The translations under genes were made by a program, and so were the position numbers. Under the pieces are notes generated by a model, which had not been told where the DNA came from, did not search any database, and saw only the letters and a list, made by a program, of their open reading frames with translations. Positions 1 through 7,537 of a DNA stretch of 32,200 nt are shown one piece after another. The stretch is from NCBI GenBank assembly GCA_900545455.1, contig UQZF01000010.1, forward strand, positions 1-32,200, written 5' to 3'. The DNA is from an uncultured Eubacteriales bacterium. Lineage in GTDB: Bacteria; Bacillota; Clostridia; Lachnospirales; Lachnospiraceae. Position 1 is the first letter of the stretch. Every line of letters starts with the position of its first letter.

Positions 1-418
1 CCTTGGTAAACTTTGACCAGATTGATTTCTTGAATCGTTTTCTTATGCTCTCCTCGACTTCCGCCGCAAACTCAGCGTCGCTCTTCTCCTCGCTCCTTTG
101 CTGCATATCAGCCATAAGCCATGCAAGGTAGCCGCCTTTAAGGCTCACCGCGTCCGCGCCATGTTCTCTGAGCACCTCCGCAGCCTCCAAGCTCGCCTCC
201 CCTCTCTTGCAGTACAGGAGAAGCTTTCTTCCCGCATACTCCTCCGCGTGTTCGCAAAGCTCATCCTTCGTGATGTTCACACTTCCCTTTATGTTGCCGT
301 AGGCAAATGAAAGTTCATCCCTCACGTCGACCAGCTCATACCCTGCTGCCATGTATGCCGAAAGTTCATTTATATCCGCTTCTGCCCTATAATTATCGTT
401 CAAATCCAAATTCACCAT
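1..418 (-). CDS. Rhodanese-domain protein, 3'-truncated by window edge (probable fusion to a TtcA-like PP-loop ATPase)
   Basis: This is the first 139 codons of a minus-strand gene that leaves the window. Residues about 15-101 form a rhodanese domain: the substrate-side VDVRDE motif is near residue 30 and the active-site loop C70-K-R-G-E-A-S follows a beta strand (LLLYC). Rhodanese domains carry persulfide sulfur on this cysteine. After a short charged linker, the last visible residues (EESIRKRFKKSIWSKFTK) resemble the N-terminus of clostridial TtcA-like tRNA-thiolation ATPases, which continue into an SGGKDS PP-loop. From this I infer a sulfur carrier fused to a thiolase, but the PP-loop itself is outside the window. 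The ATG at 418 follows a purine-rich GAGAAAGAG stretch. The rhodanese assignment is firm; the fusion is a guess from the linker. Confidence 0.75.
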   Translation of the reverse strand, partial: MVNLDLNDNYRAEADINELSAYMAAGYELVDVRDELSFAYGNIKGSVNITKDELCEHAEEYAGRKLLLYCKRGEASLEAAEVLREHGADAVSLKGGYLAWLMADMQQRSEEKSDAEFAAEVEESIRKRFKKSIWSKFTK

Positions 419-458
419 CTCTTTCTCAAATCAATCCAATAACTCATGTACACAATAA

Positions 459-487
459 CAGGGTGTCAAATATGTTTTGACACCCTG
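459..487 (-). terminator. Hairpin terminator downstream of the MFS transporter gene
   Basis: A perfect 12-bp stem (CAGGGTGTCAAA and its complement) encloses a 5-nt loop (positions 471-475). It lies 30 bp past the stop of the minus-strand transporter gene and before the rhodanese-domain gene. The minus-strand tail (TTATTGTG) is only moderately U-rich, so termination may be incomplete. The position and perfect stem make a transcription terminator the best reading. Confidence 0.7.
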
Positions 488-516
488 ACTTTCAGCTTAT
501 TATTCTATTGTTTTAT

Positions 517-1815
517 TCACACTATGTCAATAGGATATTTGTAATTTTCCTCAACCGTTGTTTCCGTCCGCTTCTGTCGTGTCTCCTCATTTCCGGCCTT
601 CATCGCCATGTTAAAAAATACAATTCCGACCATGAAGAACAGTGAAATCATTGCCACTCCCCTGCTCATGCTGCCTGTAGCCTGTGTGACGACACCGACA
701 ACCGTCGTACCCAGAAAAGCCGCTCCCTTGCCGCATATATCCATAAGTCCGAAGTACTCTCCCGCCTGCTCTGACGGAATAATCTTGGCAAAATACGAAC
801 GCGACAACGCCTGAACTCCTCCCTGAAACATTCCGACAAGCATCGCGAGTATCCAGAACTGAAGCTGTGTGTGAAGGAATATCGCAAATACTGCGATGAA
901 CAGATATGCGCTTATGCAGATGAGAATCAGCTTATCAGTCCTGAATCTTTTTGCAAGTCTGCCAAAAAGAATAGCCGACGGGAATGCAACAATCTGTGTG
1001 ACAAGCAATGCCGCCAACAGCCCGACGGAATCAAGTCCAAGTGCCGAGCCGTAAGCCGTCGCCATATCTATTATGGTGTAAACCCCATCTATGTAAAAGA
1101 AGAATGCAATCAGAAACAGAAATACCTTCTTCTCTTTTTTTGCATTTGCAAGTGTCTTTCCAATCCTCGCAAAACCATTTCTCACCGCATGAGGCTTTTT
1201 CTCAACATAATGCTTCTGTCTGTATGTCTTTAAGAGTGGAAGCGTCATGACAAACCACCACACTGCAACTATGGCAAACGAAAGCATCATCGCCTGCTCC
1301 ATGGTGAGCCCTATTTTTTCGGCACCGAGTACAAGCAAAAGACTTATCACGAACGGTATACAGCTTCCTATATACCCCCACGCATAACCATACGACGATA
1401 CCTCATCCATCCTCTCATCCTCTGTGACATCGGTGAGCATCGCATCGTAAAATATAAGGTTTGAGCTGAAACCGACCTTGGCAATTATATATATTACGAG
1501 AAAAACGAACCATTGTCTCGCAAAGCCGAGCAGAATACAGCCGACCGCGCCGACAAGCATTGTCACCGTGAAAAGTATTTTTTTGACGCCCTTCATGTCA
1601 GCCATGGTTCCCATGACAGGTCCCATAACAGCCACAATTATGGTGGCAATCGACGCTGCATATCCCCAGTATGCAAGATACTGTGCATCGGACAGCCCCG
1701 CACCCTGCGCAAGGTAATTAAAATATATCGGAAGAATCGTCGAGACAAGCAGCACAAATGCCGAATTTCCCACATCATACAGAATCCAGTTTTTCTCTTC
1801 CCTCGTCAGTTTCAT
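517..1815 (-). CDS. MFS transporter, Atg22/UMF1-like family
   Basis: A 432-residue polytopic membrane protein with about 12 hydrophobic segments. The N-terminus (WILYDVGNSAF) and the acidic DVTEDERMDEVSSYGYAWGYIG stretch between the early helices are hallmarks of the Atg22/UMF1-like major facilitator group. Members in bacteria are putative effluxers with poorly known substrates. A late-helix segment (GGVQALSRSYFAKIIPSEQA) is also typical of this group. The ATG overlaps the stop of the upstream phospholipase-C-like gene by 4 bp (ATGA), so the two are probably translationally coupled and form a two-gene operon ending at the hairpin at 459-487. Nothing in the sequence identifies the substrate. 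Confidence 0.9.
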   Translation of the reverse strand: MKLTREEKNWILYDVGNSAFVLLVSTILPIYFNYLAQGAGLSDAQYLAYWGYAASIATIIVAVMGPVMGTMADMKGVKKILFTVTMLVGAVGCILLGFARQWFVFLVIYIIAKVGFSSNLIFYDAMLTDVTEDERMDEVSSYGYAWGYIGSCIPFVISLLLVLGAEKIGLTMEQAMMLSFAIVAVWWFVMTLPLLKTYRQKHYVEKKPHAVRNGFARIGKTLANAKKEKKVFLFLIAFFFYIDGVYTIIDMATAYGSALGLDSVGLLAALLVTQIVAFPSAILFGRLAKRFRTDKLILICISAYLFIAVFAIFLHTQLQFWILAMLVGMFQGGVQALSRSYFAKIIPSEQAGEYFGLMDICGKGAAFLGTTVVGVVTQATGSMSRGVAMISLFFMVGIVFFNMAMKAGNEETRQKRTETTVEENYKYPIDIV

Positions 1816-2708
1816 GCCAGCATACCATCCTTTATATCATGATATTTTGGCATGATTTTCACGCCCGCAGAATTGTCCGTCGATTTATTTTCACTCTTTT
1901 TATCATGCTCGTTTTCATCAACAAGCTTTGAACCGAATGTATACTTATATACCGGATTCCAGCCATCAAGTTCATGGTACTCATTTATCAATTTAACCGC
2001 GAGGTTTTGGGCATCATCGTATAAATACATAAGGTTTTCATTACTGTCTGCGCAAAGAGGGTTCGGCTTGTAATTGACCATAAGACCGTGCATCTCCCTA
2101 TAATTCCCGGACGCCTTAAGTATTCCTTTCACAAAAAGCCTTTTGATTCTCGACGGTGCAAGGAGAAGCCTGTTATAATAAATCATGCCCTTTAGAGCCT
2201 CCTGTACCTGCTCAGGAGTTGTTCCCTCGTAAAAGCAGCTTATAATCTTGGCGTTTCTCATACTTGGAACGATATGGTCGGTAAGCGGGTGCTTTACCGG
2301 GTTAAGACCATCCCTCTCCATGAGCATCCTGTCAAACTCGACCTCTATCTCGGCGTGTGTAACACCGCTCTCCGCAATCTTCTTATCAATATAACCGTGG
2401 CAGCTCACATCGAGCGCAAAATGGCACATAACACCGTACATATACGCAAGGTACGGCTCCTTATTCGTCTTTCCCTCTATAACCTTCACCGCATGCCTGA
2501 AAAATTCTATTCCCGGTCTTTCGTGCATCCCGTATCCGATCCTGTTAACAGCATTAGACTTTAACGGCTTGTAGTAAAACAAAATGTCAGGTCCGTGCAG
2601 ACCAATGAGATAAAGCTGGCGGTACATGCTTATTGCATGCCACGCTTCCCCCTCCAATGCCTCCAAAACTTCTTTTCCCATTCTGTAGTGCGCATAAGTT
2701 GACGGCAT
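1812..2708 (-). CDS. Zinc-dependent phospholipase C-like protein
   Basis: A 298-residue protein matching the bacterial zinc-dependent phospholipase C/S1-P1-like helical fold. It starts PSTYAHYRMG (early His), has GLHGPDILFYY near residue 37, and a CHFALDVSCHGYID segment near residue 95 where histidines and aspartate would bind metal. There is no signal peptide or membrane segment, so a cytoplasmic location is likely, unlike the secreted clostridial toxins. The start was placed at the second ATG (2708) because the AGGAGG lies 7 nt upstream of it and directly abuts the ATG at 2714. The 3' end overlaps the MFS gene by 4 bp. The C-terminal 40 residues are charged and probably disordered. Family assignment is good; the substrate is unknown. 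Confidence 0.82.
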   Translation of the reverse strand: MPSTYAHYRMGKEVLEALEGEAWHAISMYRQLYLIGLHGPDILFYYKPLKSNAVNRIGYGMHERPGIEFFRHAVKVIEGKTNKEPYLAYMYGVMCHFALDVSCHGYIDKKIAESGVTHAEIEVEFDRMLMERDGLNPVKHPLTDHIVPSMRNAKIISCFYEGTTPEQVQEALKGMIYYNRLLLAPSRIKRLFVKGILKASGNYREMHGLMVNYKPNPLCADSNENLMYLYDDAQNLAVKLINEYHELDGWNPVYKYTFGSKLVDENEHDKKSENKSTDNSAGVKIMPKYHDIKDGMLA

Positions 2709-2829
2709 AATCATCCCTCCTATTGTGATTCAAAAAAAATAAATCCTCTATCTATAATCCAGTATAGACAGGGGACTTGTTTTAAACTATCACGAACAGG
2801 TGTAGGTTTTGTAAAAAATGCGTAATTTA

Positions 2830-2858
2830 TTGCCCTCAACACGATAATACCATATAAT
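2830..2858 (+). promoter_or_regulatory. Sigma-70-type promoter for the 2889-3677 gene
   Basis: A -35 TTGCCC (2830-2835) and a perfect -10 TATAAT (2853-2858) are separated by 17 bp. Transcription would begin near 2865, so the in-frame ATG at 2859 cannot be the start. This supports the ATG at 2889, which has GAGGG six bases upstream. Confidence 0.7.
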
Positions 2859-2888
2859 ATGATATTGAAGTCAGAAACGAGGGTTATC

Positions 2889-3677
2889 ATGGGAAGAAAA
2901 AAAACAATTCAAAACACACAGATAAGCACCGACACCTCGCCCGAGGCAGCACGCTTTCTTGCCGCGTGCGACAGAATAATCCACACCGAACATATAGAAA
3001 ACGGCATCGGTACTCTCAGCGAAAAGACCATTCACTCGGTGTTAAAGCATTACCTTGAACCTGACACAAGCTTTCACGAAGTTAAGACAGGGCGGTATGT
3101 CGCCGACATAAGAACGCCCGACGGAATTTACGAAATTCAGACAAGACAGTTTAACAAGCTGCGCAACAAGCTTGATGCCTTTCTGCCTGAATATTCCGTG
3201 ACGGTCGTGTACCCGATACCGCACATCAAATACCTCAGGTGGATTGATGCCGAGACAGGTGAGATAAGCCCTGCGCGCAAATCGCCAAGGACAGGTGTAT
3301 TCCAGTCGGTATTTTATGAGCTGTATAAGATTAAGCCATATCTTTCACACCCCAACTTTCACCTGCTGCTTATGCTGATTGACTTAGAGGAATACCGCTT
3401 TCTTAACGGCTACAGCCGTGACAGAAAAAAAGGCTCCACCCGCAGCGATCGTATTCCTACGGCTCTCTATGCGAGTGAAACCATCTATTCCGTATCCGAT
3501 TATAAAAAACTTATTCCCGACGAGCTTCCCGAAAACTTCACCGTCAGGGATTTTGCAAAGGCGAGCCACATGACCGCCGCGCAGGCTCAGCCCGCCGTTA
3601 ATGTCCTGACATCCCTCGGTGTTCTTGAACACATCGGAAAAAGCGGACGCCTTTACCTATACCGCCGAAGTCTCTGA
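2889..3677 (+). CDS. Conserved uncharacterised protein, PD-(D/E)XK-like motif and possible C-terminal winged helix
   Basis: A 262-residue soluble protein that I recognise only as a conserved Lachnospiraceae hypothetical. Residues about 44-115 look like a restriction-endonuclease-like core: SEKTIHSVLKHYLEPD (helix), then a strand with D73 (YVADI), a turn, then YE82-I-Q84 T in the next strand, followed by a helix rich in Lys/Arg and a VTVVYPI strand. D-x8-E-x-Q resembles the PD-(D/E)XK variant of BglII, where Gln replaces Lys. Residues about 215-262 (FTVRDFAKASHMTAAQAQ, then a GxLYLYRR wing) look like a winged helix. The start is ATG 2889, fixed by the promoter and ribosome site. The gene stands alone and its 3' end overlaps the convergent GH13-like gene by 21 bp. 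A nuclease function is inferred from the motif only. Confidence 0.75.
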   Translation: MGRKKTIQNTQISTDTSPEAARFLAACDRIIHTEHIENGIGTLSEKTIHSVLKHYLEPDTSFHEVKTGRYVADIRTPDGIYEIQTRQFNKLRNKLDAFLPEYSVTVVYPIPHIKYLRWIDAETGEISPARKSPRTGVFQSVFYELYKIKPYLSHPNFHLLLMLIDLEEYRFLNGYSRDRKKGSTRSDRIPTALYASETIYSVSDYKKLIPDELPENFTVRDFAKASHMTAAQAQPAVNVLTSLGVLEHIGKSGRLYLYRRSL

Positions 3678-5561
3678 GGCATCGCCCGAGACGAACACCG
3701 CCATCGTGCCTGCCGAGAGCCTTATGCGCTTTCTGGTCTCATCCCGTATCACACCCGTTGCATCCGAGGCCAGCACGCATGTCCAGTTTTTGCCCGCCAT
3801 GTCTATCACCGCAAATTCATGCGGTTCGCTGTGCATGTTGTAGAGAATGTACACATTTTTCTGCTCCCCCGCATAAGCACCGCAGTACAGCAGACCGATA
3901 TTGTGCGAGTACTCCGCCATGAGCGGGAACCACGCCCTCTCACTGTGGCAGGACAAGTCAGGCATACCCTTAATCTTGTGGTCGTTCATCGAAAAATCAT
4001 GCTCCGGACGGATGCAGCTATGCTCATTCCTGAACTTTATGAGCTCCCTTGTAAAATCATACAACTCTGCATTTTTCTCCAAAAGGTTCCAGTCGATATA
4101 ATTAATTTTATTGTCATGGCAGTACGGATTATTGTTTCCGCCATGGCTCATTCCGAACTCATCACCTGCGACAAGCATAGGGACAGACGACGATAAAATG
4201 ACCATAGCAAGTGCATTTTTAACCATTCTGTATCTCTGTCTCAGAATGACCTCGCGCTTGGTTTTTCCCTCCACTCCGCAGTTAAAGCTGATGTTGTAAC
4301 GCCTTCCGTCGGAATTATTCTCGCCGTTGTACTCATTGTGCCTGTGGTCGTAGCTTACCATATCCATGAGACTCAGACAATTCTGGTCAGCCATAAAGTT
4401 GATGGTCGGATGCCCTCCCTCATGCCTTGTCAGCTTGTGAAGGAAGTTTCCGATACTGTCCTCATCGCCTCTCAGGAAATGTCTCGCAGCCTCCATAAAA
4501 CCTTCGTCATATCTAATCAGTCTTTTTTTATCATCGTATATCTCGTTTACCCAGCCGATACGGAAACTCTCCCCACCGAAATCGTCACCGATAAGTATGC
4601 AGTCAGCCAGCGTCATATCGGTTCTTGCGGCGTACATAAGCCCTCCGCTTCCGATGATTCGAAATCCGTCAACACCGTACACATTGTGCCAGTGCCTCAA
4701 CACCTCAACCGCTGCCATAGGCGCCATATCCTGTGGAAACCACATTTCCATGAACACCGCAATACCGCTTTCATGAAATGTGTTTGCCATGTCAGCGAAC
4801 TCCTGCATACAGTTGTCCCCGTCACAGTAAGCTCTCTTCGGCGCAAAATAATAGCCGTCCGTGTAGCCCCAATAGTTAATTCTATTCACATAGCCGGTTC
4901 CGTAATGGTTGTTCCTGTCGTTTCTTACCACCGAAACCTCGTGAAATTCATAGCACGGCATCAGAAGAACCGCATTCATTCCAAGCTCGTGTATGTATGA
5001 TGCCTTTCCCGCAAGTGCCCTGAAGCTTCCGCCGTTCTCAAGCTTAGTAAAGCCTCTGACATGAAGCTTATATATAATAAGATTGTCCGTCAAATCCCTT
5101 TTCGCGTAGCCGTTATCCCCGCCTGTCTCCGCATGACGCACTTCAAAGCCGCGCATCACACTGCACAGCTCATCCCGGCTCCTGCCGAAATCATCGCCGC
5201 CATGTGCGTCAGCACCCTTCGCACTGCCATCACTTCCAGTCACCGCGTAGCAATACTCCGGTGCATACATATCAGCTCTCTTATTCTCTCCTATCGCATA
5301 GCACAGACCATCAAGCTCAGCCTCATTCCCGTCCCCTGCAAGAATAAATGAATATATTCTTCCTCTGCGGAAGGTCTCCGGCACCTCTATACATATGCCC
5401 GCATCCGGCTCTTCCTTGTCAAACAGAGTAAGAAGTAGTGCCGCCTCGTCACAAAAAATACCGAACTGCCATCCCTGCTCTGTTCTTCTTACTCCCAAGC
5501 TTACATCGGGAGCATTTCTTAATGTAATTGATGCCTTTTCAGGTATTTTCATATAACTCAC
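3657..5561 (-). CDS. GH13 debranching-enzyme-like protein with all catalytic residues substituted (probable pseudoenzyme)
   Basis: A 634-residue protein with the architecture of isoamylase/GlgX/pullulanase-type GH13: an N-terminal CBM48-like beta domain (residues ~10-105), a TIM barrel beginning at LIIYKLHVRGF (~161), and a C-terminal beta domain. The overall alignment is clear (e.g. HNEYNGENNSDG at ~408 and VLVAGDEFG at ~463). However, the nucleophile Asp of region II is Ile303 (VDGFRII), the acid/base Glu of region III is Asp326 (LIGDDF), and the His-Asp pair of region IV is Gln393-Asn394. Region I has also lost its N-H (MEMWFP, 271-276). The frame is open throughout, so it is probably a maintained non-catalytic or repurposed protein, perhaps glycogen-binding. 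GTG 5561 is preferred because GGAAAG lies 4 nt upstream. It sits 26 bp downstream of uup on the same strand. Confidence 0.85.
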   Translation of the reverse strand: MSYMKIPEKASITLRNAPDVSLGVRRTEQGWQFGIFCDEAALLLTLFDKEEPDAGICIEVPETFRRGRIYSFILAGDGNEAELDGLCYAIGENKRADMYAPEYCYAVTGSDGSAKGADAHGGDDFGRSRDELCSVMRGFEVRHAETGGDNGYAKRDLTDNLIIYKLHVRGFTKLENGGSFRALAGKASYIHELGMNAVLLMPCYEFHEVSVVRNDRNNHYGTGYVNRINYWGYTDGYYFAPKRAYCDGDNCMQEFADMANTFHESGIAVFMEMWFPQDMAPMAAVEVLRHWHNVYGVDGFRIIGSGGLMYAARTDMTLADCILIGDDFGGESFRIGWVNEIYDDKKRLIRYDEGFMEAARHFLRGDEDSIGNFLHKLTRHEGGHPTINFMADQNCLSLMDMVSYDHRHNEYNGENNSDGRRYNISFNCGVEGKTKREVILRQRYRMVKNALAMVILSSSVPMLVAGDEFGMSHGGNNNPYCHDNKINYIDWNLLEKNAELYDFTRELIKFRNEHSCIRPEHDFSMNDHKIKGMPDLSCHSERAWFPLMAEYSHNIGLLYCGAYAGEQKNVYILYNMHSEPHEFAVIDMAGKNWTCVLASDATGVIRDETRKRIRLSAGTMAVFVSGDASETSAV

Positions 5562-5587
5562 ACAACTTTCCGATTATTTTTACGCCC

Positions 5588-7405
5588 TCAGGCCTTTTTC
5601 TTTGCCGCCTCAATCTTCTCGGCAATCTCGGTGAGGTACTCCCACCTCACATATTTTTCATCAAGCTTCTTCTGCGTCTCTTCCTTCTCCCTGCCAAGCT
5701 CTCCCAGCTTTACAAAGTCAGTGGCAAATGCCGCCATATCCGAATCAAGCTTCTCTAACTTCTCCTCAAGGGCAGCTATGTCATCCTCTATGGTATCATA
5801 CTCCTTCTGCTCGGTGTATGAAAACTTAAGCGCCCTCTCACCCTTGTTCCATGCAGCCTTAGAGGTCTTGTCCGCGCCTCCCTGCGATGTGGAAGCGTTC
5901 TGCGCGGATGCCATCTTTGTGAGAATCTCATCGGCATCCTGATGAACCTCCTCAGTTATATTGCCGCAATCGTCGAACACAAATATTCTGTCCGCCGTTC
6001 TGTCAAGAAAATATCGGTCATGGCTGACGATTATCGTTATTCCCGCAAAATTTTCAAGGTAATCCTCGAGTATAGACAATGTCTGTATGTCAAGGTCGTT
6101 CGTCGGCTCATCAAGAATCAGCACGTTAGGTGCCGACATAAGAACCTTGATAAGGTAAAGTCGTCTCTTCTCACCGCCCGAGAGCTTTCCTATAAGCGAA
6201 TACTGTAAAGTCGAGTCAAAAAGAAAACGCTCGAGCATCAGTGATGCCGACACACTTCCCTCAGGTGTCTGGACATACTCCGCAACATCCTTTATGCAGT
6301 CGATAACCCTCTGATTGGGATTGAGCTCACCGTTCTCCTGCGCAAAATAACCGATGCGTATCGTATCGCCGATTTCAACCTCACCGCTATCCGGCTTCTC
6401 AGCTCCCGTTATTATCTTCATAAGTGTCGATTTGCCGCAGCCGTTCTTTCCGACAAAGGCAACCGACTCTTCGCGGAGAAATATATACGAGAAGTCCCTG
6501 ATAAGTGTTCTGTCCCCGAAGGATTTGCTTATATTTCTAAGCTCTATCGTCTTTTTTCCCATTCGCGTGTAGACACTTGAGAGCTGTGCCGACTCCGCCC
6601 TTCTCGACGCAGCCGCCTGCGCAGATGCCTCCTTCATGTCGTTGAAGCGGTCGATTCGAGCCCTCTGCTTGGTGGAACGAGCCTTGGCGCCCCTCTTGAT
6701 CCACTCGAGCTCACGCCTCATTATGTTCTGTCTCTTCTGCTCCGTAGAGTCAGCCATCGCCTCTCTCTCTGACTTCAACTCCAAGAAGCCCTCATAATTG
6801 GTCTGATAGCTGTACATCCCGCTTCTGTCAATCTCAAGAATGCGGTTGCTCACCCTGTCAAGGAAATACCTGTCGTGCGTAACCATAAGAATCGCGCCCT
6901 TGTACGCCGTGAGGTAATTCTCAAGCCACTGAGTCATCCATCTGTCAAGGTGGTTGGTCGGCTCGTCAAGTATGAGGATGTCCGCCCTGGCAAGAAGTGC
7001 TCCCGCGAGCGCAACCCTCTTTCTCTCACCACCTGAAAGCTTGTCAACCACGGTGTCAAACTCGGTAAAGCCTAACTTTCCAAGGATTGTCTTTGCATCG
7101 CCCTCTATCGTCCACTCGTTCTCAGGAGTCGTGTTTGCCTTGATTACATACTCATATATCGTGCTTCCCGGAGTGAACTCAGGATTCTGCGGAAGGTACC
7201 TTATATGTACATTATTTCCCTTTACCACACTTCCCTCATCCGGCGTGTCTAGCCCTGCCGCAATCTTTAAAAGCGTGGACTTGCCCGTGCCGTTGATTCC
7301 GATAACACCGATTTTTTCGTTCTCATTTATGGAAAAATCAACATGGTCAAAGAGCACCTTGTCCGTGTATGCCTTGCACATGTCTTTTATTGTAAGCAGA
7401 TTCAT
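5588..7405 (-). CDS. uup: ABC-F ATPase, Uup type
   Basis: A 605-residue soluble ABC-F protein with two ATPase domains and no membrane segment. Domain 1 has Walker A GINGTGKST (~36), signature LSGGERKR and Walker B ILILDEPTNHLD. A basic/Arg-rich linker follows (RRELEWIKRGAKARSTKQRARIDRF shortened form, ~235-260). Domain 2 has GKNGCGKST (~322), LSGGEKRR and VLILDEPTNDLD. The C-terminal ~75 residues form a Glu/Lys-rich coiled coil (ALEEKLEKLDSD), the DNA/RNA-binding tail typical of Uup. ABC-F proteins act on ribosomes; Uup in E. coli affects transposon excision and branched DNA intermediates. Both catalytic Glu residues are intact. It is divergent from the GPH transporter and leads the GH13-like gene. 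ATG 7405 has a weak GAGG 11 nt upstream. Confidence 0.92.
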   Translation of the reverse strand: MNLLTIKDMCKAYTDKVLFDHVDFSINENEKIGVIGINGTGKSTLLKIAAGLDTPDEGSVVKGNNVHIRYLPQNPEFTPGSTIYEYVIKANTTPENEWTIEGDAKTILGKLGFTEFDTVVDKLSGGERKRVALAGALLARADILILDEPTNHLDRWMTQWLENYLTAYKGAILMVTHDRYFLDRVSNRILEIDRSGMYSYQTNYEGFLELKSEREAMADSTEQKRQNIMRRELEWIKRGAKARSTKQRARIDRFNDMKEASAQAAASRRAESAQLSSVYTRMGKKTIELRNISKSFGDRTLIRDFSYIFLREESVAFVGKNGCGKSTLMKIITGAEKPDSGEVEIGDTIRIGYFAQENGELNPNQRVIDCIKDVAEYVQTPEGSVSASLMLERFLFDSTLQYSLIGKLSGGEKRRLYLIKVLMSAPNVLILDEPTNDLDIQTLSILEDYLENFAGITIIVSHDRYFLDRTADRIFVFDDCGNITEEVHQDADEILTKMASAQNASTSQGGADKTSKAAWNKGERALKFSYTEQKEYDTIEDDIAALEEKLEKLDSDMAAFATDFVKLGELGREKEETQKKLDEKYVRWEYLTEIAEKIEAAKKKA

Positions 7406-7483
7406 TTTCTTTCATTCCTCATTTTTAATTCATGGTTATAGTTTATCAAATTCATAATCATTATGCAATTACAAATCACAGTA

Positions 7484-7511
7484 TTGTTTTTATCATGAGA
7501 TATATTATAAT
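7484..7511 (+). promoter_or_regulatory. Promoter of the GPH transporter gene
   Basis: TTGTTT (7484-7489) and a perfect TATAAT (7506-7511) are 16 bp apart, 26 bp upstream of the ATG. A CGGAG ribosome site follows. The region between the divergent uup and transporter starts is AT-rich, and I see no clear operator in it. Confidence 0.6.
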
Positions 7512-7537
7512 GTGAATATAGGACGGAGATAAATAAT

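Noticed and set aside
2709..2829. Minus-strand promoter for the phospholipase-C-like gene (TATACT near 2765)
   Set aside because: No acceptable -35 at the right spacing.
3819..5351. Several open frames of 60-220 codons on the plus strand opposite the GH13-like gene
   Set aside because: Antisense shadows of a real gene with no ribosome sites or recognisable domains.
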